DNA from: Pseudomonas sp. 10-1B
Lineage (GTDB): Bacteria; Pseudomonadota; Gammaproteobacteria; Pseudomonadales; Pseudomonadaceae
Direction: 5' to 3'
Length of the DNA stretch: 64,000 bases
Assembly: GCF_000935045.1 (NCBI RefSeq)
Contig: NZ_JYKS01000011.1
Location: 62,001 to 126,000, forward strand
The notes beneath the pieces were generated by a model. It did not search any database and was not told where the DNA came from. It saw only the letters and a list, made by a program, of their open reading frames with translations. This document shows positions 1 to 10,181 of the stretch, in pieces (within the stretch, counting starts at the first letter, position 1; the number at the start of each line of letters is the position of its first letter). The position numbers were made by a program, and so were the translations under genes.

Positions 1-1083
1 GCGCCGCCACCCAAACGCCTGGTCAAATCCCCCGCCGAAGGGGTCAAGGGCGCGCAGACTGTCGCCTCCGGCGCGCCAGGTACCACCGGCAGCTCCTACG
101 GCCAGGCACTGACCGCCGATTCCGAGCCGGCGCAGAGCGTGTCCAACCTGTACGACGAGGCCAGCGGCTTCTTTGGTGGCGGCAAATTCAGCTTCGAAAC
201 CGGCCTGACCTATACCCATTACGACACTCGTGCGCTGACGCTCAACGGCTTCCTGGCGCTGGACTCCATTTTCCTGGGCAATATCAACCTGGACCGCATC
301 AAGGCGGATAACTGGACCCTGGACCTGACCGCGCGCTACAACCTGGCACAGCGCTGGCAGTTCGACATCAACGTGCCGGTGGTATACCGCGAATCCACCT
401 ACTCGTCCGGTGGGGCGGGCGGCGCCGGGCCGACCACCTCCGACGAAACCGTCACCCGCGACCCGGAAATCGGCGATATCAACGTCGGCGTCGCCTACAA
501 GTTCCTCGACGAGTCGGAGACCTGGCCCGATGCCGTGGCCACCCTGCGCATCAAGGCCCCCACCGGCAAGGACCCGTACGGCATCAAGCTGCGCGAAGTA
601 CCCGGCAACGACAACCTGTCGGTACCCGAGAGCCTGCCGACCGGCAACGGCGTATGGTCGATCACCCCGGGCATCTCGTTGGTCAAGACCTTCGACCCGG
701 CCGTACTGTTCGCCAGCCTGTCCTACACCTACAACATGGAGGACTCGTTCAGCGACATCAGCCCGCAGGTCAACAGCAAGGTGCCAGGTGACGTGAAGCT
801 CGGCGACTCATGGCAGATCGGCGGTGGTATCGCCTTTGCCCTGAACGAGAAGATGAGCATGTCGTTCTCGGTTTCCGACCAGTTCGCCGGCAAGAGCAAG
901 ATCAAGCCGGATGGCGGCGACTGGCAATCGATCTCCAACAGTGACTACAACGCCGCCAACTTCAACATCGGCATGACCTTCGCCGCCACCAACAACCTGA
1001 CTATCGTACCCAACCTGTCCATTGGTCTGACCGATGACGCGCCGGACTTCTCCTTCAGCCTGAAATTCCCCTACTACTTCTGA
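1..1083 (+). CDS. Outer-membrane beta-barrel protein, 3' part (start outside window)
   Basis: The frame is open through base 1, so this is the C-terminal 360 residues of a longer protein. The first 45 or so residues are a low-complexity Ala/Pro/Gly/Lys-rich linker. The rest is alternating polar/hydrophobic strand-like sequence with many Tyr, Asn and Gly residues, and it ends in FPYYF. A terminal aromatic residue is the usual C-terminal signature of barrels inserted by the BAM complex. It resembles the Pseudomonas 'transporter' barrels often matched to the phenol-MetA-degradation family; that name is from memory of the family and no substrate can be assigned. A GTG at 139 could be read as a start, but coding clearly continues upstream of it. 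A terminator follows directly. Confidence 0.75.
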   Translation, partial: APPPKRLVKSPAEGVKGAQTVASGAPGTTGSSYGQALTADSEPAQSVSNLYDEASGFFGGGKFSFETGLTYTHYDTRALTLNGFLALDSIFLGNINLDRIKADNWTLDLTARYNLAQRWQFDINVPVVYRESTYSSGGAGGAGPTTSDETVTRDPEIGDINVGVAYKFLDESETWPDAVATLRIKAPTGKDPYGIKLREVPGNDNLSVPESLPTGNGVWSITPGISLVKTFDPAVLFASLSYTYNMEDSFSDISPQVNSKVPGDVKLGDSWQIGGGIAFALNEKMSMSFSVSDQFAGKSKIKPDGGDWQSISNSDYNAANFNIGMTFAATNNLTIVPNLSIGLTDDAPDFSFSLKFPYYF

Positions 1084-1095
1084 CACTTGCCATCG

Positions 1096-1125
1096 GCCGG
1101 GCCCGCACCAGCGTGCCCGGCTTTT
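1096..1125 (+). terminator. Rho-independent terminator of the barrel gene
   Basis: A perfect 7-bp stem, GCCGGGC (1096-1102) pairing with GCCCGGC (1115-1121), with a 12-nt loop and followed by TTTT. It begins 13 bp after the stop codon. Confidence 0.8.
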
Positions 1126-1219
1126 GCTTACCAGCCTTATAACCGACCGCTTTCCCTGCCCTGGCCTGTTATCATCCAGCACAGATGCATGACGATTTAA
1201 TGGCAAAAGGGAAGTTTTT

Positions 1220-3421
1220 GTGAAGAACCTGTCAGACCACTCACGTACCCGGCTTGTCGCCTTGGCGGTCCTGGTGCTGGTGATCCCACTGGGTACGCGC
1301 GCCATGCTGGGTTGGTCCAGTCCACTCGGTTACCTCTCCGACCTCGCCCTCGGCAGCCTGCTGATCTTGCTGCTGCACCGCCGGCCGTGGTGGCTGGCCC
1401 TTCCCGTGCTGCTGGCCTGGGCGGCCCTTTGGGTGGCCTCGGCCGAACTGGTGAGCGCGGTGGGCCGCCTGCCCACCAGCGCCGATCTGACGTATCTGGT
1501 CGACCCGCAATTCATGGAGAATTCGACCGGTGGTGGCCTGGCCCATGCCTGGCTTCCCTGGGCCCTGGGTGCCGGCCTGCTGGCCTGGCTGGCCAGTGCC
1601 TGGCGCAGCCGCACCCAGCGCGGCCAGCCGCTGCCACGCAGGGCCTGGGCCATTCCACTGCTGCTGTTTGCTGCCCATTGGGGCAGCCAGCAACTGGCAC
1701 CTTCCGACGCCGACCAATGGCGGCAATACAACCTCACCCACCAGCTGATGTCTGCCGGGGTTGGCAACCTGCAGCGCCAGGTTGAAGGCTGGATGGGCCA
1801 GACGCAGCCCTTCACGCCGCTTTCCAGCAATGGCCTGACCCAGTCCGACCTGCATGGCCAGCGGCTGCTCGCCGGGCCAGGCAGCGCCCGCAACCTGCTG
1901 GTCATTACCGTCGAAGGCATTCCCGGGGCCTACCTGCGGCCCAACCGCCAGGCCGTGCACAGCAGCTTCGACGAAGACCTGATGCCCAAGCTCAGCCAAT
2001 GGGCCGAGCGCGGCATGAACACGCCAGACTATGTGCTGCATACCCACCAGACCATCCGCGGCCTGTACGCGATGCTCTGTGGTGATTACGACAAACTGGC
2101 CAATGGCACGCCCAAGGGCGTGGAGCTGCTGACCCAGAACGAGCGCAACCAGGCCTGCCTGCCGGCGCAGTTGCGCCAGGCCGGCTTCACCACCCACTAC
2201 CTGCAGGGCGCCGGCCTGCGCTTCATGGCCAAGGACCGCATCATGCCGCACATCGGTTTCGACGCCGTGCATGGCCTGGAGTGGTTCAAGAACAAGAACT
2301 ACCTGAACTTCCCTTGGGGCAAGGATGACCGAGCCTTCTTCGAAGGTGCCCTGGGCTACGTCAGCCAGCTGCAGAAACAGGACAAACCCTGGATGCTGAC
2401 CCTGCTCACCGTGGGTACCCACCAGCCGTACTCGGCGCCGGCCGAATATCTCGAACGCTACGACACGCCGAAACAGGCAGCGGTCGCCTACCTGGACGAC
2501 GCGCTCGGGGCATTCCTCGACAGCCTGGAACGCCAGGGCGTGCTCAAGAACACCCTGGTGGTGGTGACCTCCGATGAATCCCATGGCATCGACGGCGTGC
2601 GCCTGGCTTCGGCCTGGGGCTTCAACCTCACCCTGGCGCCGGAGCAGGCGCAGTTGCCGCACATCAAGCACGGCACCTACGGCCATATCGACCTGGCCAC
2701 CTCTTTGCTCGACTACTTTGCCCTGCCCATTCCGGTGGCGCTCGGCGGTCGCTCGCTATACCGCGACTACGACAGTGGTCGCGAGATGATTTCCTACACC
2801 AACGGCATGTTGCGCTACCACAACGGCCAGGGCGTGTTCACCGAATGCGACTTCCAGCAGCGCTGCCGGCGTTACGCCAGCGAAGGCTTCATCGCCGACC
2901 AGGCCCGCTACCTTGGCCCGGGTGACAGCCTGCTTGGCCAGCAGATCGGAGCCCTGGCGGGGGTGCTCGACCAGTCCCTGCTGCAAACACCGCTCAACCT
3001 GCGCTACCAGTTCGGCGGCCCTTCGCCGATCAAACTGCGCAAGCGCATCCGCGATGACTGGGCAGACAACCTGATTGGCGCCCAGTACCTGGAAATGCCC
3101 GAGGGCTCGCATACCCGCGTGCGGGTCAAGGTGCGCTCGCTGGACCCTGAGCGCGCGGCCTATATCCAGCTCAAGGCCAAGCAGTTGGAACAGGATGTGC
3201 CACTGGGCTTGCCTGAAGAAGTGAAGGTCACGGCGGACCAGCCGCTGGAGATGGAGTTCAGCTTCGACAACCCCACCGAGCGCAAGGCATTTTCCTTCCA
3301 TTTGCTGGGTTATGGCGGCGGCAAGGTGGAAGTCAGTGACTTCAGTGTGATCACCGCGCTGCCCGGGGAGGATGACGCGGCGGATGAGCGGACCGAGGGG
3401 CATATCGCCCATTCGGGCTGA
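1220..3421 (+). CDS. LTA-synthase-like membrane phospho-/sulfo-transferase (alkaline phosphatase fold)
   Basis: A 733-aa inner-membrane enzyme. Four hydrophobic segments lie in the first 165 residues, followed by a periplasmic sulfatase-fold domain. Visible landmarks are the metal-site glutamate in ITVEG (E232), the likely nucleophile threonine in HQTIRG (T278), GTHQPY in the middle and TSDESHG (D452, H455). This is the LtaS/OpgB-type arrangement; Gram-negative members usually transfer phosphoglycerol-type groups to glycans or lipids, but the substrate here is unknown. The C-terminal 130 residues form an extra, beta-rich region. The start is GTG at 1220, chosen for an AAAAGGGAAG ribosome site a few bases upstream. 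The gene appears to stand alone. Confidence 0.85.
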   Translation: MKNLSDHSRTRLVALAVLVLVIPLGTRAMLGWSSPLGYLSDLALGSLLILLLHRRPWWLALPVLLAWAALWVASAELVSAVGRLPTSADLTYLVDPQFMENSTGGGLAHAWLPWALGAGLLAWLASAWRSRTQRGQPLPRRAWAIPLLLFAAHWGSQQLAPSDADQWRQYNLTHQLMSAGVGNLQRQVEGWMGQTQPFTPLSSNGLTQSDLHGQRLLAGPGSARNLLVITVEGIPGAYLRPNRQAVHSSFDEDLMPKLSQWAERGMNTPDYVLHTHQTIRGLYAMLCGDYDKLANGTPKGVELLTQNERNQACLPAQLRQAGFTTHYLQGAGLRFMAKDRIMPHIGFDAVHGLEWFKNKNYLNFPWGKDDRAFFEGALGYVSQLQKQDKPWMLTLLTVGTHQPYSAPAEYLERYDTPKQAAVAYLDDALGAFLDSLERQGVLKNTLVVVTSDESHGIDGVRLASAWGFNLTLAPEQAQLPHIKHGTYGHIDLATSLLDYFALPIPVALGGRSLYRDYDSGREMISYTNGMLRYHNGQGVFTECDFQQRCRRYASEGFIADQARYLGPGDSLLGQQIGALAGVLDQSLLQTPLNLRYQFGGPSPIKLRKRIRDDWADNLIGAQYLEMPEGSHTRVRVKVRSLDPERAAYIQLKAKQLEQDVPLGLPEEVKVTADQPLEMEFSFDNPTERKAFSFHLLGYGGGKVEVSDFSVITALPGEDDAADERTEGHIAHSG

Positions 3422-3516
3422 GCAGAGCACCACTCATCGCCCGACCACCGCTGCCTGTCGATTCAACCCGGCCATGCTCGACTAGTGTCTGAACCCCCTA
3501 GTGTGGAGACAACACC

Positions 3517-4245
3517 ATGAGCACGAGCGAAAGCAGGCACCCGGTGGTTTCCCGCAGCCAGTGGCTGGCGGCCCGCCGGCAACTGTGGCTGCACGAAAAA
3601 GCCTTCACCCACCACCGCGACGAGCTGGCCGCAGCCCGTCGCGCCTTGCCCTGGGTCAAGGTCGAACACGACTACCGTTTCCAGGGACCGGACGGCGAGC
3701 TGCCCCTGGCCGGCCTGTTCGCGGGCCACAGCCAGTTGTTGGTTTACCACTTCATGTTCGCCGATGGCTGGAGCGAAGCTTGCCCCGGTTGCTCGTTCCT
3801 GGCTGATCATTTTGACGGTGCCAACCTGCACTTGGCGCATCACGATGTGTCGCTGGTGGCGGTGTCACGGGCGCCATATGCCGAGTTCCAGGCATTCCGC
3901 CAGCGCATGGGCTGGCAATTTCCCTGGTACTCGTCCCATGGCAGCGGTTTCAACGAGGACTTTGGCGTCAGTGTCGGTAGCGAGGGACAGCGGCAATACA
4001 ACTATGAGCCGTATGACGGCACTGAAAGCGAACTGCCTGGCTTGAGTGCGTTCTACCTTGAACCGGACGGCAGCGTGTACCACACCTACTCAACCTATGC
4101 CCGCGGGCTGGATATCCTGGTCAACACCTACAACTTCCTCGACATTGCGCCACTTGGGCGCAACGAAAGCGGGGCCATGGACTGGGTGCGGCACCATGAC
4201 CGCTATGAAGGGCAGCCGGACAAAGCTCATTGCTGCCACAAGTGA
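3517..4245 (+). CDS. DUF899 family thioredoxin-like protein
   Basis: A 242-aa protein with the DUF899 layout: a thioredoxin-like core with a CPGC pair (C89, C92) in SEACPGCSF, the conserved DYRF and YHFMF segments, and a Trp/Tyr-rich C-terminal half ending in HHDRYEG. Members are cytosolic with no agreed reaction; the CxxC suggests redox chemistry, which is inference. GGAGA lies 8 bases before the ATG. It follows the LTA-synthase-like gene by 95 bp and is followed by a REP pair, so it is probably a single-gene unit. Confidence 0.85.
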   Translation: MSTSESRHPVVSRSQWLAARRQLWLHEKAFTHHRDELAAARRALPWVKVEHDYRFQGPDGELPLAGLFAGHSQLLVYHFMFADGWSEACPGCSFLADHFDGANLHLAHHDVSLVAVSRAPYAEFQAFRQRMGWQFPWYSSHGSGFNEDFGVSVGSEGQRQYNYEPYDGTESELPGLSAFYLEPDGSVYHTYSTYARGLDILVNTYNFLDIAPLGRNESGAMDWVRHHDRYEGQPDKAHCCHK

Positions 4246-4270
4246 GCAGGTAGTACACGTCACTTAAACC

Positions 4271-4443
4271 ATTGGGGCCGCTTTGCGGCCCATCGCCGGC
4301 AAGCCAGCTCCCACCTCGACCGCATGGGCCTCAAGCCCTGTGCAGTACCTGTGGGAGCAACTGTCTTTCTCAAAATCCAAAACAGCTTGCGCGGTCCCTG
4401 TGGGAGCTGGCTTGCCGGCGATGGGCTGCAAGGCAGCCCCAAT
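4271..4443. repeat. REP pair (BIME), inverted
   Basis: Two inverted putida-type REP copies. The left contains GCCGGCAAGCCAGCTCCCAC and the right contains the complement GTGGGAGCTGGCTTGCCGGC, with GGGGCCGC/GCAGCCCC outer arms. It fills the space between DUF899 and ureG, which converge here. Confidence 0.85.
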
Positions 4444-4489
4444 GGCTGCCACTAAGTGCCTGGCACAGGCTTAGCCAGCGTGCAACCAG

Positions 4490-5116
4490 TCATCTCAGCC
4501 GCGCGCCCAGCATCCCGCGCTCGACGATGAAATCGATCACCGCCTGCAACCCCTCGCCCTTCTTCAGGTTGCTGAAGGTCCACGGCCGCTGTGGGCGCAT
4601 GCGCTGGGTGTCGCGTTCCATCACCTCCAGCGAGGCCCCCACATAAGGCGCCAGGTCGGTCTTGTTGATCACCAGGAAGTCCGACTTGGTAATGCCCGGG
4701 CCGCCCTTGCGCGGAATTTTCTCGCCTTCGGCCACGTCGATCACGTAGATGGTCAGGTCGGCCAGCTCCGGGCTGAACGTGGCGCTGAGGTTGTCACCGC
4801 CACTTTCCACGAAAATCACCTCGAGGTTGCCAAACTTGCGCGCCAGCGCTTCGACCGCCGCCAGGTTCATCGAGGCGTCTTCACGAATCGCCGTGTGCGG
4901 GCAGCCGCCGGTTTCCACGCCAACGATACGCTCTGGCTCCAGGGCACCAGCCTCGGTGAGGATGCGCTGGTCTTCCTTGGTGTAGATGTCATTGGTCACC
5001 ACGGCGATCTGGTAGTGGTCGCGCATGGCCTTGCACAGCGCTTCCAGCAGCGCCGTCTTGCCGGAGCCGACCGGGCCGCCGACACCGACGCGCAGGGGTT
5101 GTTGATAGCTTTGCAT
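4490..5116 (-). CDS. ureG: Urease accessory GTPase UreG
   Basis: A 208-aa SIMIBI-class GTPase that supplies nickel to the urease apoenzyme together with UreD, UreF and UreE. The P-loop GGPVGSGKT is at residues 13-21. The metal-binding switch CPH of the UreG/HypB type is in [10 protein letters not shown], and the guanine-specificity motif NKTD is present. Length is normal. It is the last gene of the operon, 11 bp after ureF. Confidence 0.98.
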
Positions 5117-5127
5117 GCAGGCAGTCC

Positions 5128-5802
5128 TCAGGAACGGAACAAACGGGTGTATTGGGTTTCGTGACGCGATGAGGCAATGGCCAGCAACGGCAGGCCGCCG
5201 CCGAGCTGGTCATCGCTCAGGGCCAGCGCCCGGTCGAGAGCCGCGGGCAAGCCTGCACCCAGGTCGCGCAGCAAGGTCTGGGCGGCCTGCTGGCCAAACG
5301 GCACCAGCTTGACCCCAGCCATCACCGCGCCCTCCAGCCAGGCAAAGCCATGGCCCAGGGCCAGCTGGCGCAGCGGGATTGCCCAGTGCGCGGCTAACCA
5401 GGCCATGCCGCCCAGTTGGGTGAGTTCAAGGCTGGCGCGCCAGGCAGGGGCCTGGCCCAGTTGCCAACCGTCGAGCAGCCGCGCTAGCGCAGCGCCACGC
5501 TGCCGTTCCTCAAGGCGCAGCTCGGCGGTTTCGCGGTTGGCCAACAGAAAGCGGCTCCAGTGGCCGAAGGCCTCGGCATCCTCGGCCTGGCAGGCATGGT
5601 ACAGGCGTGCCAGCACCGGCCAGTCGAGGCAGGCCAGGGTGTCGTCGAGCTGCTCACGCTGCCAGGCAGCGAAACCGTCCACGCCCCTTACCCAGCCCGC
5701 CTCGACCGCCCATTCCAGGCCTTGCGAGTAAGTGAACCCGCCGACCGGCAAGCCAGGGCTGGCCAGCTGCAGCAGGCGCAACAACGCCAGGTCGCTGTTC
5801 AT
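5128..5802 (-). CDS. ureF: Urease accessory protein UreF
   Basis: A 224-aa all-helical UreF, the scaffold that controls UreG GTPase activity in the UreD-F-G complex. N-terminal [20 protein letters not shown] and a C-terminal [14 protein letters not shown] tail are typical of the family. I place the start at 5802, where the ATG overlaps the ureJ stop (ATGA). A longer in-frame extension to 5886 reads through ureJ and has a non-UreF composition. Confidence 0.96.
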
Positions 5803-6347
5803 CAACCGGCCAGCACCAGCGCAGCGCCAGCCAGCAGGCCACCGCCAAAGGCCTTCTGCAGGCCGCTGTGGCGGCGCAGCAGGCAACCGACCGCGAAACC
5901 GGCCGCCAGCAACAGGCCACTGACCGTTACAAAGCCGGCGCTGAACTGCCAGAACGCGCTGGGGGTGGCTTCCACGCCATGGGCCCAGCCATGGAACAGG
6001 GCAAATACCGGCATGGCCATGGCCAACAGCAATTGCCGGCTAGGCAGCAGCACCGCACCGGCGGCCACCAGCAGCGACAGCGCAATCAGGGTTTCCATGC
6101 CCAGCACGTCACCGAACAGGTGGCCACAGAGCGCACCGCCAAACATCGCGGCCAAGGTTGCCAGCGGCAGCGCCAGGCTGCGCCGGGTCAACGCGGCAAG
6201 GACGCCGGTGCCCAGCAGCATCAGCAAGTGGTCAAGGCCGGTCAGCGGGTGCAGCAGGCCGTCCTGCAGCGGGTTGTTGTCGTGGCCAGGGTGGGCGAAG
6301 GCTGGCAGGGCCAGCATCAGCAGAAACAGGGCGAAAGTCTTTTTCAT
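5802..6347 (-). CDS. ureJ: HupE/UreJ family membrane protein
   Basis: A 181-aa membrane protein with a signal-like N-terminus (MKKTFALFLLMLALPAFA) followed by HPGHD and the family motif HPLTGLDHLL, then five or so hydrophobic segments. UreJ/HupE proteins are thought to be nickel or cobalt permeases, which fits a metal-supply role in this operon. It lies 18 bp after ureE and its stop overlaps the ureF start. Confidence 0.93.
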   Translation of the reverse strand: MKKTFALFLLMLALPAFAHPGHDNNPLQDGLLHPLTGLDHLLMLLGTGVLAALTRRSLALPLATLAAMFGGALCGHLFGDVLGMETLIALSLLVAAGAVLLPSRQLLLAMAMPVFALFHGWAHGVEATPSAFWQFSAGFVTVSGLLLAAGFAVGCLLRRHSGLQKAFGGGLLAGAALVLAG

Positions 6348-6365
6348 CGGTTGCTCCAGGGCAGG

Positions 6366-6863
6366 TCAGGAATGTGCCGGCAGGCGCACGAACGGGTGAT
6401 CGTGGCCGTGGGCATGGCTGTGGCTATGTGGCGCGCTCTGGTAGGCGCCGGCTTCGGGCTCGAACGCTGCTTGCTCGGCTTCTACTGTCAGGCCCAGGCC
6501 GCGCAGCATGTCGTCCAGCACATGGTCGTGCTGAAAGCGCAACAGGCCTGGCTCGATCTGCAGCGGCACATGGCGGTTACCCAGGTGATAGGCGGCGCGG
6601 GCCAGCAGGTGCGGGTCGGCGCAGCGCACCGTGGACACCGCTTCGGGCGCTGCCAGCACGCGGATGAGCTGGGTGCCGTCGGCATCGGCCAGCAGCTCCC
6701 CTCCCCGCAGCAGGTGGCCGCGTTCGAGCATCAGCCCGGCCTCGCGGCCATCGTCGAGGGTCACCCGCAAGCGGCTCTTGATGCGGCTGTCCACGTCCAG
6801 GGTGACGGTGCCGGTTTCGGCAAGCGCGCCGGGGTCGGTGATACGGCGGGTCAGGACAATCAT
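6366..6863 (-). CDS. ureE: Urease accessory metallochaperone UreE
   Basis: A 165-aa nickel chaperone. The N-terminal peptide-binding domain is followed by a metal-binding domain with YHLGNRHVPLQI and HDHVLDDML. A His-rich tail (HSHSHAHGHDH) is expected to bind extra Ni(II). The start at 6863 is chosen for an AAGGAG ribosome site; upstream codons belong to the end of ureC in another frame. It begins 10 bp after ureC. Confidence 0.96.
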   Translation of the reverse strand: MIVLTRRITDPGALAETGTVTLDVDSRIKSRLRVTLDDGREAGLMLERGHLLRGGELLADADGTQLIRVLAAPEAVSTVRCADPHLLARAAYHLGNRHVPLQIEPGLLRFQHDHVLDDMLRGLGLTVEAEQAAFEPEAGAYQSAPHSHSHAHGHDHPFVRLPAHS

Positions 6864-6873
6864 CGGTGCTCCT

Positions 6874-8577
6874 TCAGAACAGGAAGTAACGCTGGGCCAG
6901 CGGCAGTTCGCTGGCCGGCTCGCAGACCAGCAACTCGCCATCGGCACGCACCTGGTAGGTCTGCGCATCGACTTCGATCAGCGGCTGCAGGGTGTTGTGG
7001 ACCATGTCGGGCTTGCGCACCCGGCGGCAGCCGTGGGCCACACCGATCAGGCTGCGCAGGTTCAGCTCTTCGGCCAGGCCACGGTCCATTGCCGCCTGGG
7101 GCAGGAAGGTCATGCGCGTGGCGTGCCGCGCCGCGCCCAGGGCGCCGAACATTGGCCGGTAGTGCACCGGTTGCGGCGTGGGGATCGAACCGTTGATGTC
7201 GCCCATGGGCGCGGTGACGATCATTCCGCCCTTGATCACCAGAGCCGGCTTGACCGCGAAGAACGCCGGCGCCCACAGCACCAGGTCGGCCAGTTTGCCG
7301 ACCTCCAGCGAGCCCACTTCGTGGCCGATGCCGTGGGTCAGCGCTGGGTTGATGGTGTACTTGGCGATATAGCGCTTGACCCGGAAGTTGTCGCTGTAGG
7401 CATTGTCTGGCGCCAGCGGCCCGCGGCGCAGTTTCATCTGGTGGGCCACCTGCCAGGTGCGCAGGACCACTTCGCCGACCCGGCCCATGGCCTGGGAATC
7501 GGACGAGGTCATGGCAAAGGCGCCCATGTCGTGGAGGATGTCCTCGGCAGCGATGGTTTCGCGGCGGATACGCGACTCGGCGAAAGCCACGTCCTCGGCA
7601 ATGCTCGGGTCCAGGTGGTGGCAGACCATGAGCATGTCCAGGTGCTCGTCGACGGTGTTGACCGTGTATGGCAGGGTCGGGTTGGTCGAGGATGGCAGCA
7701 CGTTGGCCTGCCCTGCCGCGCGGATGATGTCCGGCGCATGGCCACCACCGGCCCCCTCGGTGTGGAAGGTGTGGATGGTGCGCTCGCCGATGGCCGCCAG
7801 GGTGTCCTCGATGCAGCCGGACTCGTTGAGGGTATCGGTATGGATCGCTACCTGGATGTCCATTTCCTCGGCCACGCCCAGGCAGCAGTCGATGGCCGCC
7901 GGTGTCGAGCCCCAGTCTTCATGCAGCTTGAGGCCCACCGCACCGGCCGCGATCTGCTCGCGCAGCGCTTCAGGCCGCGAGGCATTGCCCTTGCCCAGCA
8001 AGCCGATGTTGATCGGCAGGCTGTCGGCGGCCTGGAGCATGCGTGCCAGGTACCAGGGGCCGGGTGTGCAGGTGGTGGCATTGGTACCGGTGGCCGGCCC
8101 GGTGCCGCCACCAATGAAGGTGGTAACACCGCTGTTGAGCGCCTCGTCCACCTGCTGCGGGCAGATGAAGTGGATATGCGAGTCGACGCCGCCGGCGGTG
8201 ACGATCTTGCCCTCGGCGGCGATCACTTCGGTGCCGGGGCCCACCGGTACATTGACGCCCGGCTGCACGTCCGGGTTGCCGGCCTTGCCAATGACGGCGA
8301 TGCGCCCGTGCTTGATGCCGATATCGGCCTTGACGATGCCCCAGTGATCGATGATCAAGGCATTGGTCAGCACCAGGTCCATGGCCTCGGCGGCCAGCAT
8401 CTGGCCCTGCCCCATGCCATCGCGGATGACCTTGCCGCCACCGAACTTGACCTCTTCGCCATAGATCGTGAAGTCCTTCTCCACTTCTACCCACAGCGCC
8501 GTGTCGGCCAGGCGCACTCGGTCGCCCACGGTGGGGCCGAACATGTCGGCGTAGGCCCGACGGGAAATGCGGCTCAT
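6874..8577 (-). CDS. ureC: Urease alpha subunit UreC
   Basis: The 567-aa catalytic subunit, which hydrolyses urea to ammonia and carbamate at a dinickel centre. All key residues are visible: H134 and H136 (SHIHF), the lysine that is carbamylated, K217 in [10 protein letters not shown]246 (AIHTDT), H272 (FHTEG), the flap histidine H320 (MVCHHLD) and D360 (SSDSQAMGR). Length is the family norm. Its start overlaps the ureB stop (ATGA), so subunit translation is probably coupled. Confidence 0.99.
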   Translation of the reverse strand: MSRISRRAYADMFGPTVGDRVRLADTALWVEVEKDFTIYGEEVKFGGGKVIRDGMGQGQMLAAEAMDLVLTNALIIDHWGIVKADIGIKHGRIAVIGKAGNPDVQPGVNVPVGPGTEVIAAEGKIVTAGGVDSHIHFICPQQVDEALNSGVTTFIGGGTGPATGTNATTCTPGPWYLARMLQAADSLPINIGLLGKGNASRPEALREQIAAGAVGLKLHEDWGSTPAAIDCCLGVAEEMDIQVAIHTDTLNESGCIEDTLAAIGERTIHTFHTEGAGGGHAPDIIRAAGQANVLPSSTNPTLPYTVNTVDEHLDMLMVCHHLDPSIAEDVAFAESRIRRETIAAEDILHDMGAFAMTSSDSQAMGRVGEVVLRTWQVAHQMKLRRGPLAPDNAYSDNFRVKRYIAKYTINPALTHGIGHEVGSLEVGKLADLVLWAPAFFAVKPALVIKGGMIVTAPMGDINGSIPTPQPVHYRPMFGALGAARHATRMTFLPQAAMDRGLAEELNLRSLIGVAHGCRRVRKPDMVHNTLQPLIEVDAQTYQVRADGELLVCEPASELPLAQRYFLF

Positions 8578-8891
8578 GCCCTGCCCTCCAGCGCGCCCAT
8601 CACCTTGCCCTGGAAGCCATGCACTTCGCGCTTGCCGGCATAGGCCACCAGTTGCACGGTGCGTGCCTGGCCTGGCTCGAAGCGCACAGCGGTACCGGCA
8701 GGGATATCCAGGCGAAAGCCCAGGGTGGGCGCGCGCTCGAACACCAGCGCCTCGTTGACTTCGTAGAAGTGGTAGTGCGAACCGACCTGCACCGGCCGGT
8801 CGCCATGGTTGGCCACGCTGACGCTGACCGTGGCCCGGCCGCTGTTCAGTTCGATGTCGCCGTCGGCGACCTGGATTTCACCTGGGATCAT
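8574..8891 (-). CDS. ureB: Urease beta subunit UreB
   Basis: A 105-aa structural subunit with IPGEI at the N-terminus, [10 protein letters not shown], and the C-terminal [10 protein letters not shown] stretch. The ATG at 8891 has AGGAG upstream and gives the usual IPGEI start; an in-frame ATG at 8927 would add 12 unconserved residues. It starts 19 bp after ureA. Confidence 0.97.
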   Translation of the reverse strand: MIPGEIQVADGDIELNSGRATVSVSVANHGDRPVQVGSHYHFYEVNEALVFERAPTLGFRLDIPAGTAVRFEPGQARTVQLVAYAGKREVHGFQGKVMGALEGRA

Positions 8892-8910
8892 GCGGGGCTC
8901 CTGGGCGGTT

Positions 8911-9213
8911 TCAGACGATGGGGTCATGCACGGTCACCAGCTTGGTACCATCCGGGAAGGTCGCTTCGACCTGCACGTCGTGGAGCATTTCGGCAATGCC
9001 GGGCATCACCTGCTCGCGGGTCAACACTTCACGCCCCAGGCTCATCAGCTCGGCGACGGTGCGGCCATCGCGGGCGCCTTCGAGCACCGCGGCACTGATC
9101 AGTGCCACGGCTTCCGGGTAGTTGAGTTTCAAGCCGCGAGCCAGGCGCCGTTCCGCCAGTAACGCGGCGGTGAACAACAGCAGTTTGTCTTTTTCTCTCG
9201 GGGTCAGCTCCAT
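8911..9213 (-). CDS. ureA: Urease gamma subunit UreA
   Basis: A 100-aa structural subunit of normal length. It starts [14 protein letters not shown] and ends [10 protein letters not shown], both hallmark segments. It lies 9 bp after ureD and 19 bp before ureB; unlike in some pseudomonads, no acetyltransferase gene sits between ureA and ureB. Confidence 0.98.
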   Translation of the reverse strand: MELTPREKDKLLLFTAALLAERRLARGLKLNYPEAVALISAAVLEGARDGRTVAELMSLGREVLTREQVMPGIAEMLHDVQVEATFPDGTKLVTVHDPIV

Positions 9214-9222
9214 GGCGTTCTC

Positions 9223-10056
9223 TCAGGTGGCCCAGATACGCGGCGGGCAGGCCGGCAGGCCAAGGACGGCCGGGCGCAGCACATGCCACAGGCGTTGCAG
9301 GGTGCGTTGCAGGTGTTGGTTGTCGTGGTCGAGCAGGCGGATCACCAGCAGCGACCCAAGCAGGGTCGCGCCGGCCGGGTTGCCCAGTTCGTCGAGCAGC
9401 GGCCGCACCTGTTCCAACACGGCTTGGTCGGCAGGTACGGCGCAGAAGGTGGCGAGCAGCGGGTGCCCACCAAGCTTGTCCAGGCGCCCGCCTTCGAGAC
9501 GCAGGCGTTCATGCAGGCCGATTTCGTCGGGCAGTGCGATGTGCAAACGGCTGTCGAGGGCACCCTGGTCGAAGCGTTCGTTCATCACCGGGCGCCCCAG
9601 GCACAGGGTTTCCCAGGCCAGCAGGCGCGCGCCCTGCGCAAGGGTGAAACGGCTGTCGAGGCTGGCGCGGGCGCCGCAAAAGAAGATGCTGTCCTGGGGT
9701 AGCCACTCCAGGGTGCTGCCGGCGGCCAGGTGAAAACGCTGGGCCAGCCGCGCGGTCGGGCCGATGCTGCGGTAGAACTTGCTGGCGCCGGGCATGGTCA
9801 GCAGCGCATGGGTGCCCGGTTCCAGGTGGATGTCCAGCTCCAGCCGATCGCCGGCGACGATGCCTCCTGGCGGGTGCAGCACGTAGACATGGCACGGTGC
9901 GCCTTCCGGGTAGAAAGGCCGCTGCACCAAAAGAGGTCCGAAATGCCGTCGCGCACCAAGGCGGGTCACATCGTCGCCCTTGACGAAGCGCAACTGCAGG
10001 TGGGCGCTCCAGCCTGCATCGTCTTTTTGTTGTTCGATCTGCTCCGCGAGCGACAT
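9223..10056 (-). CDS. ureD: Urease accessory protein UreD
   Basis: A 277-aa UreD/UreH that binds apo-urease and, with UreF and UreG, builds the nickel-activation complex. Recognisable segments are LHPPGGIVAGDRL, TMPGASKFYRS and WLPQDSIFF. It is the first gene of the operon; about 100 bp upstream is a sigma-54 type promoter. Confidence 0.97.
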   Translation of the reverse strand: MSLAEQIEQQKDDAGWSAHLQLRFVKGDDVTRLGARRHFGPLLVQRPFYPEGAPCHVYVLHPPGGIVAGDRLELDIHLEPGTHALLTMPGASKFYRSIGPTARLAQRFHLAAGSTLEWLPQDSIFFCGARASLDSRFTLAQGARLLAWETLCLGRPVMNERFDQGALDSRLHIALPDEIGLHERLRLEGGRLDKLGGHPLLATFCAVPADQAVLEQVRPLLDELGNPAGATLLGSLLVIRLLDHDNQHLQRTLQRLWHVLRPAVLGLPACPPRIWAT

Positions 10057-10164
10057 CCTGCGGCCCCTGAAATCCGTGGCCTGCTGGCCGTTTAGAGAGT
10101 CCGGCCCGGGCGATTGCTAGCGCATATCGGCCTGACCACTCGATCAAATTCTCAGGCTGGATAT

Positions 10165-10181
10165 AGCAGGTTGCGGGCCAA
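10165..10181 (-). promoter_or_regulatory. Sigma-54 (-24/-12) promoter of the urease operon
   Basis: On the minus strand the bases read TTGGCCCGCAACCTGCT. GG and GC are separated by exactly ten bases, and the flanks (TTGGC...TGCT) fit the RpoN consensus at all but about two defined positions. Transcription would start near 10154 and give a leader of about 100 nt before ureD. This fits nitrogen (NtrC) control of urease, which is known in Pseudomonas. I saw no clear NtrC site between here and the REP array. Confidence 0.7.

Noticed and set aside
6631-8643. 670-codon plus-strand frame opposite ureC, and other long antisense frames (1241-2686, 5868-7196, 16387-17976)
   Set aside because: High GC at third positions leaves the antisense frame open; protein composition is unnatural and the sense genes are certain.
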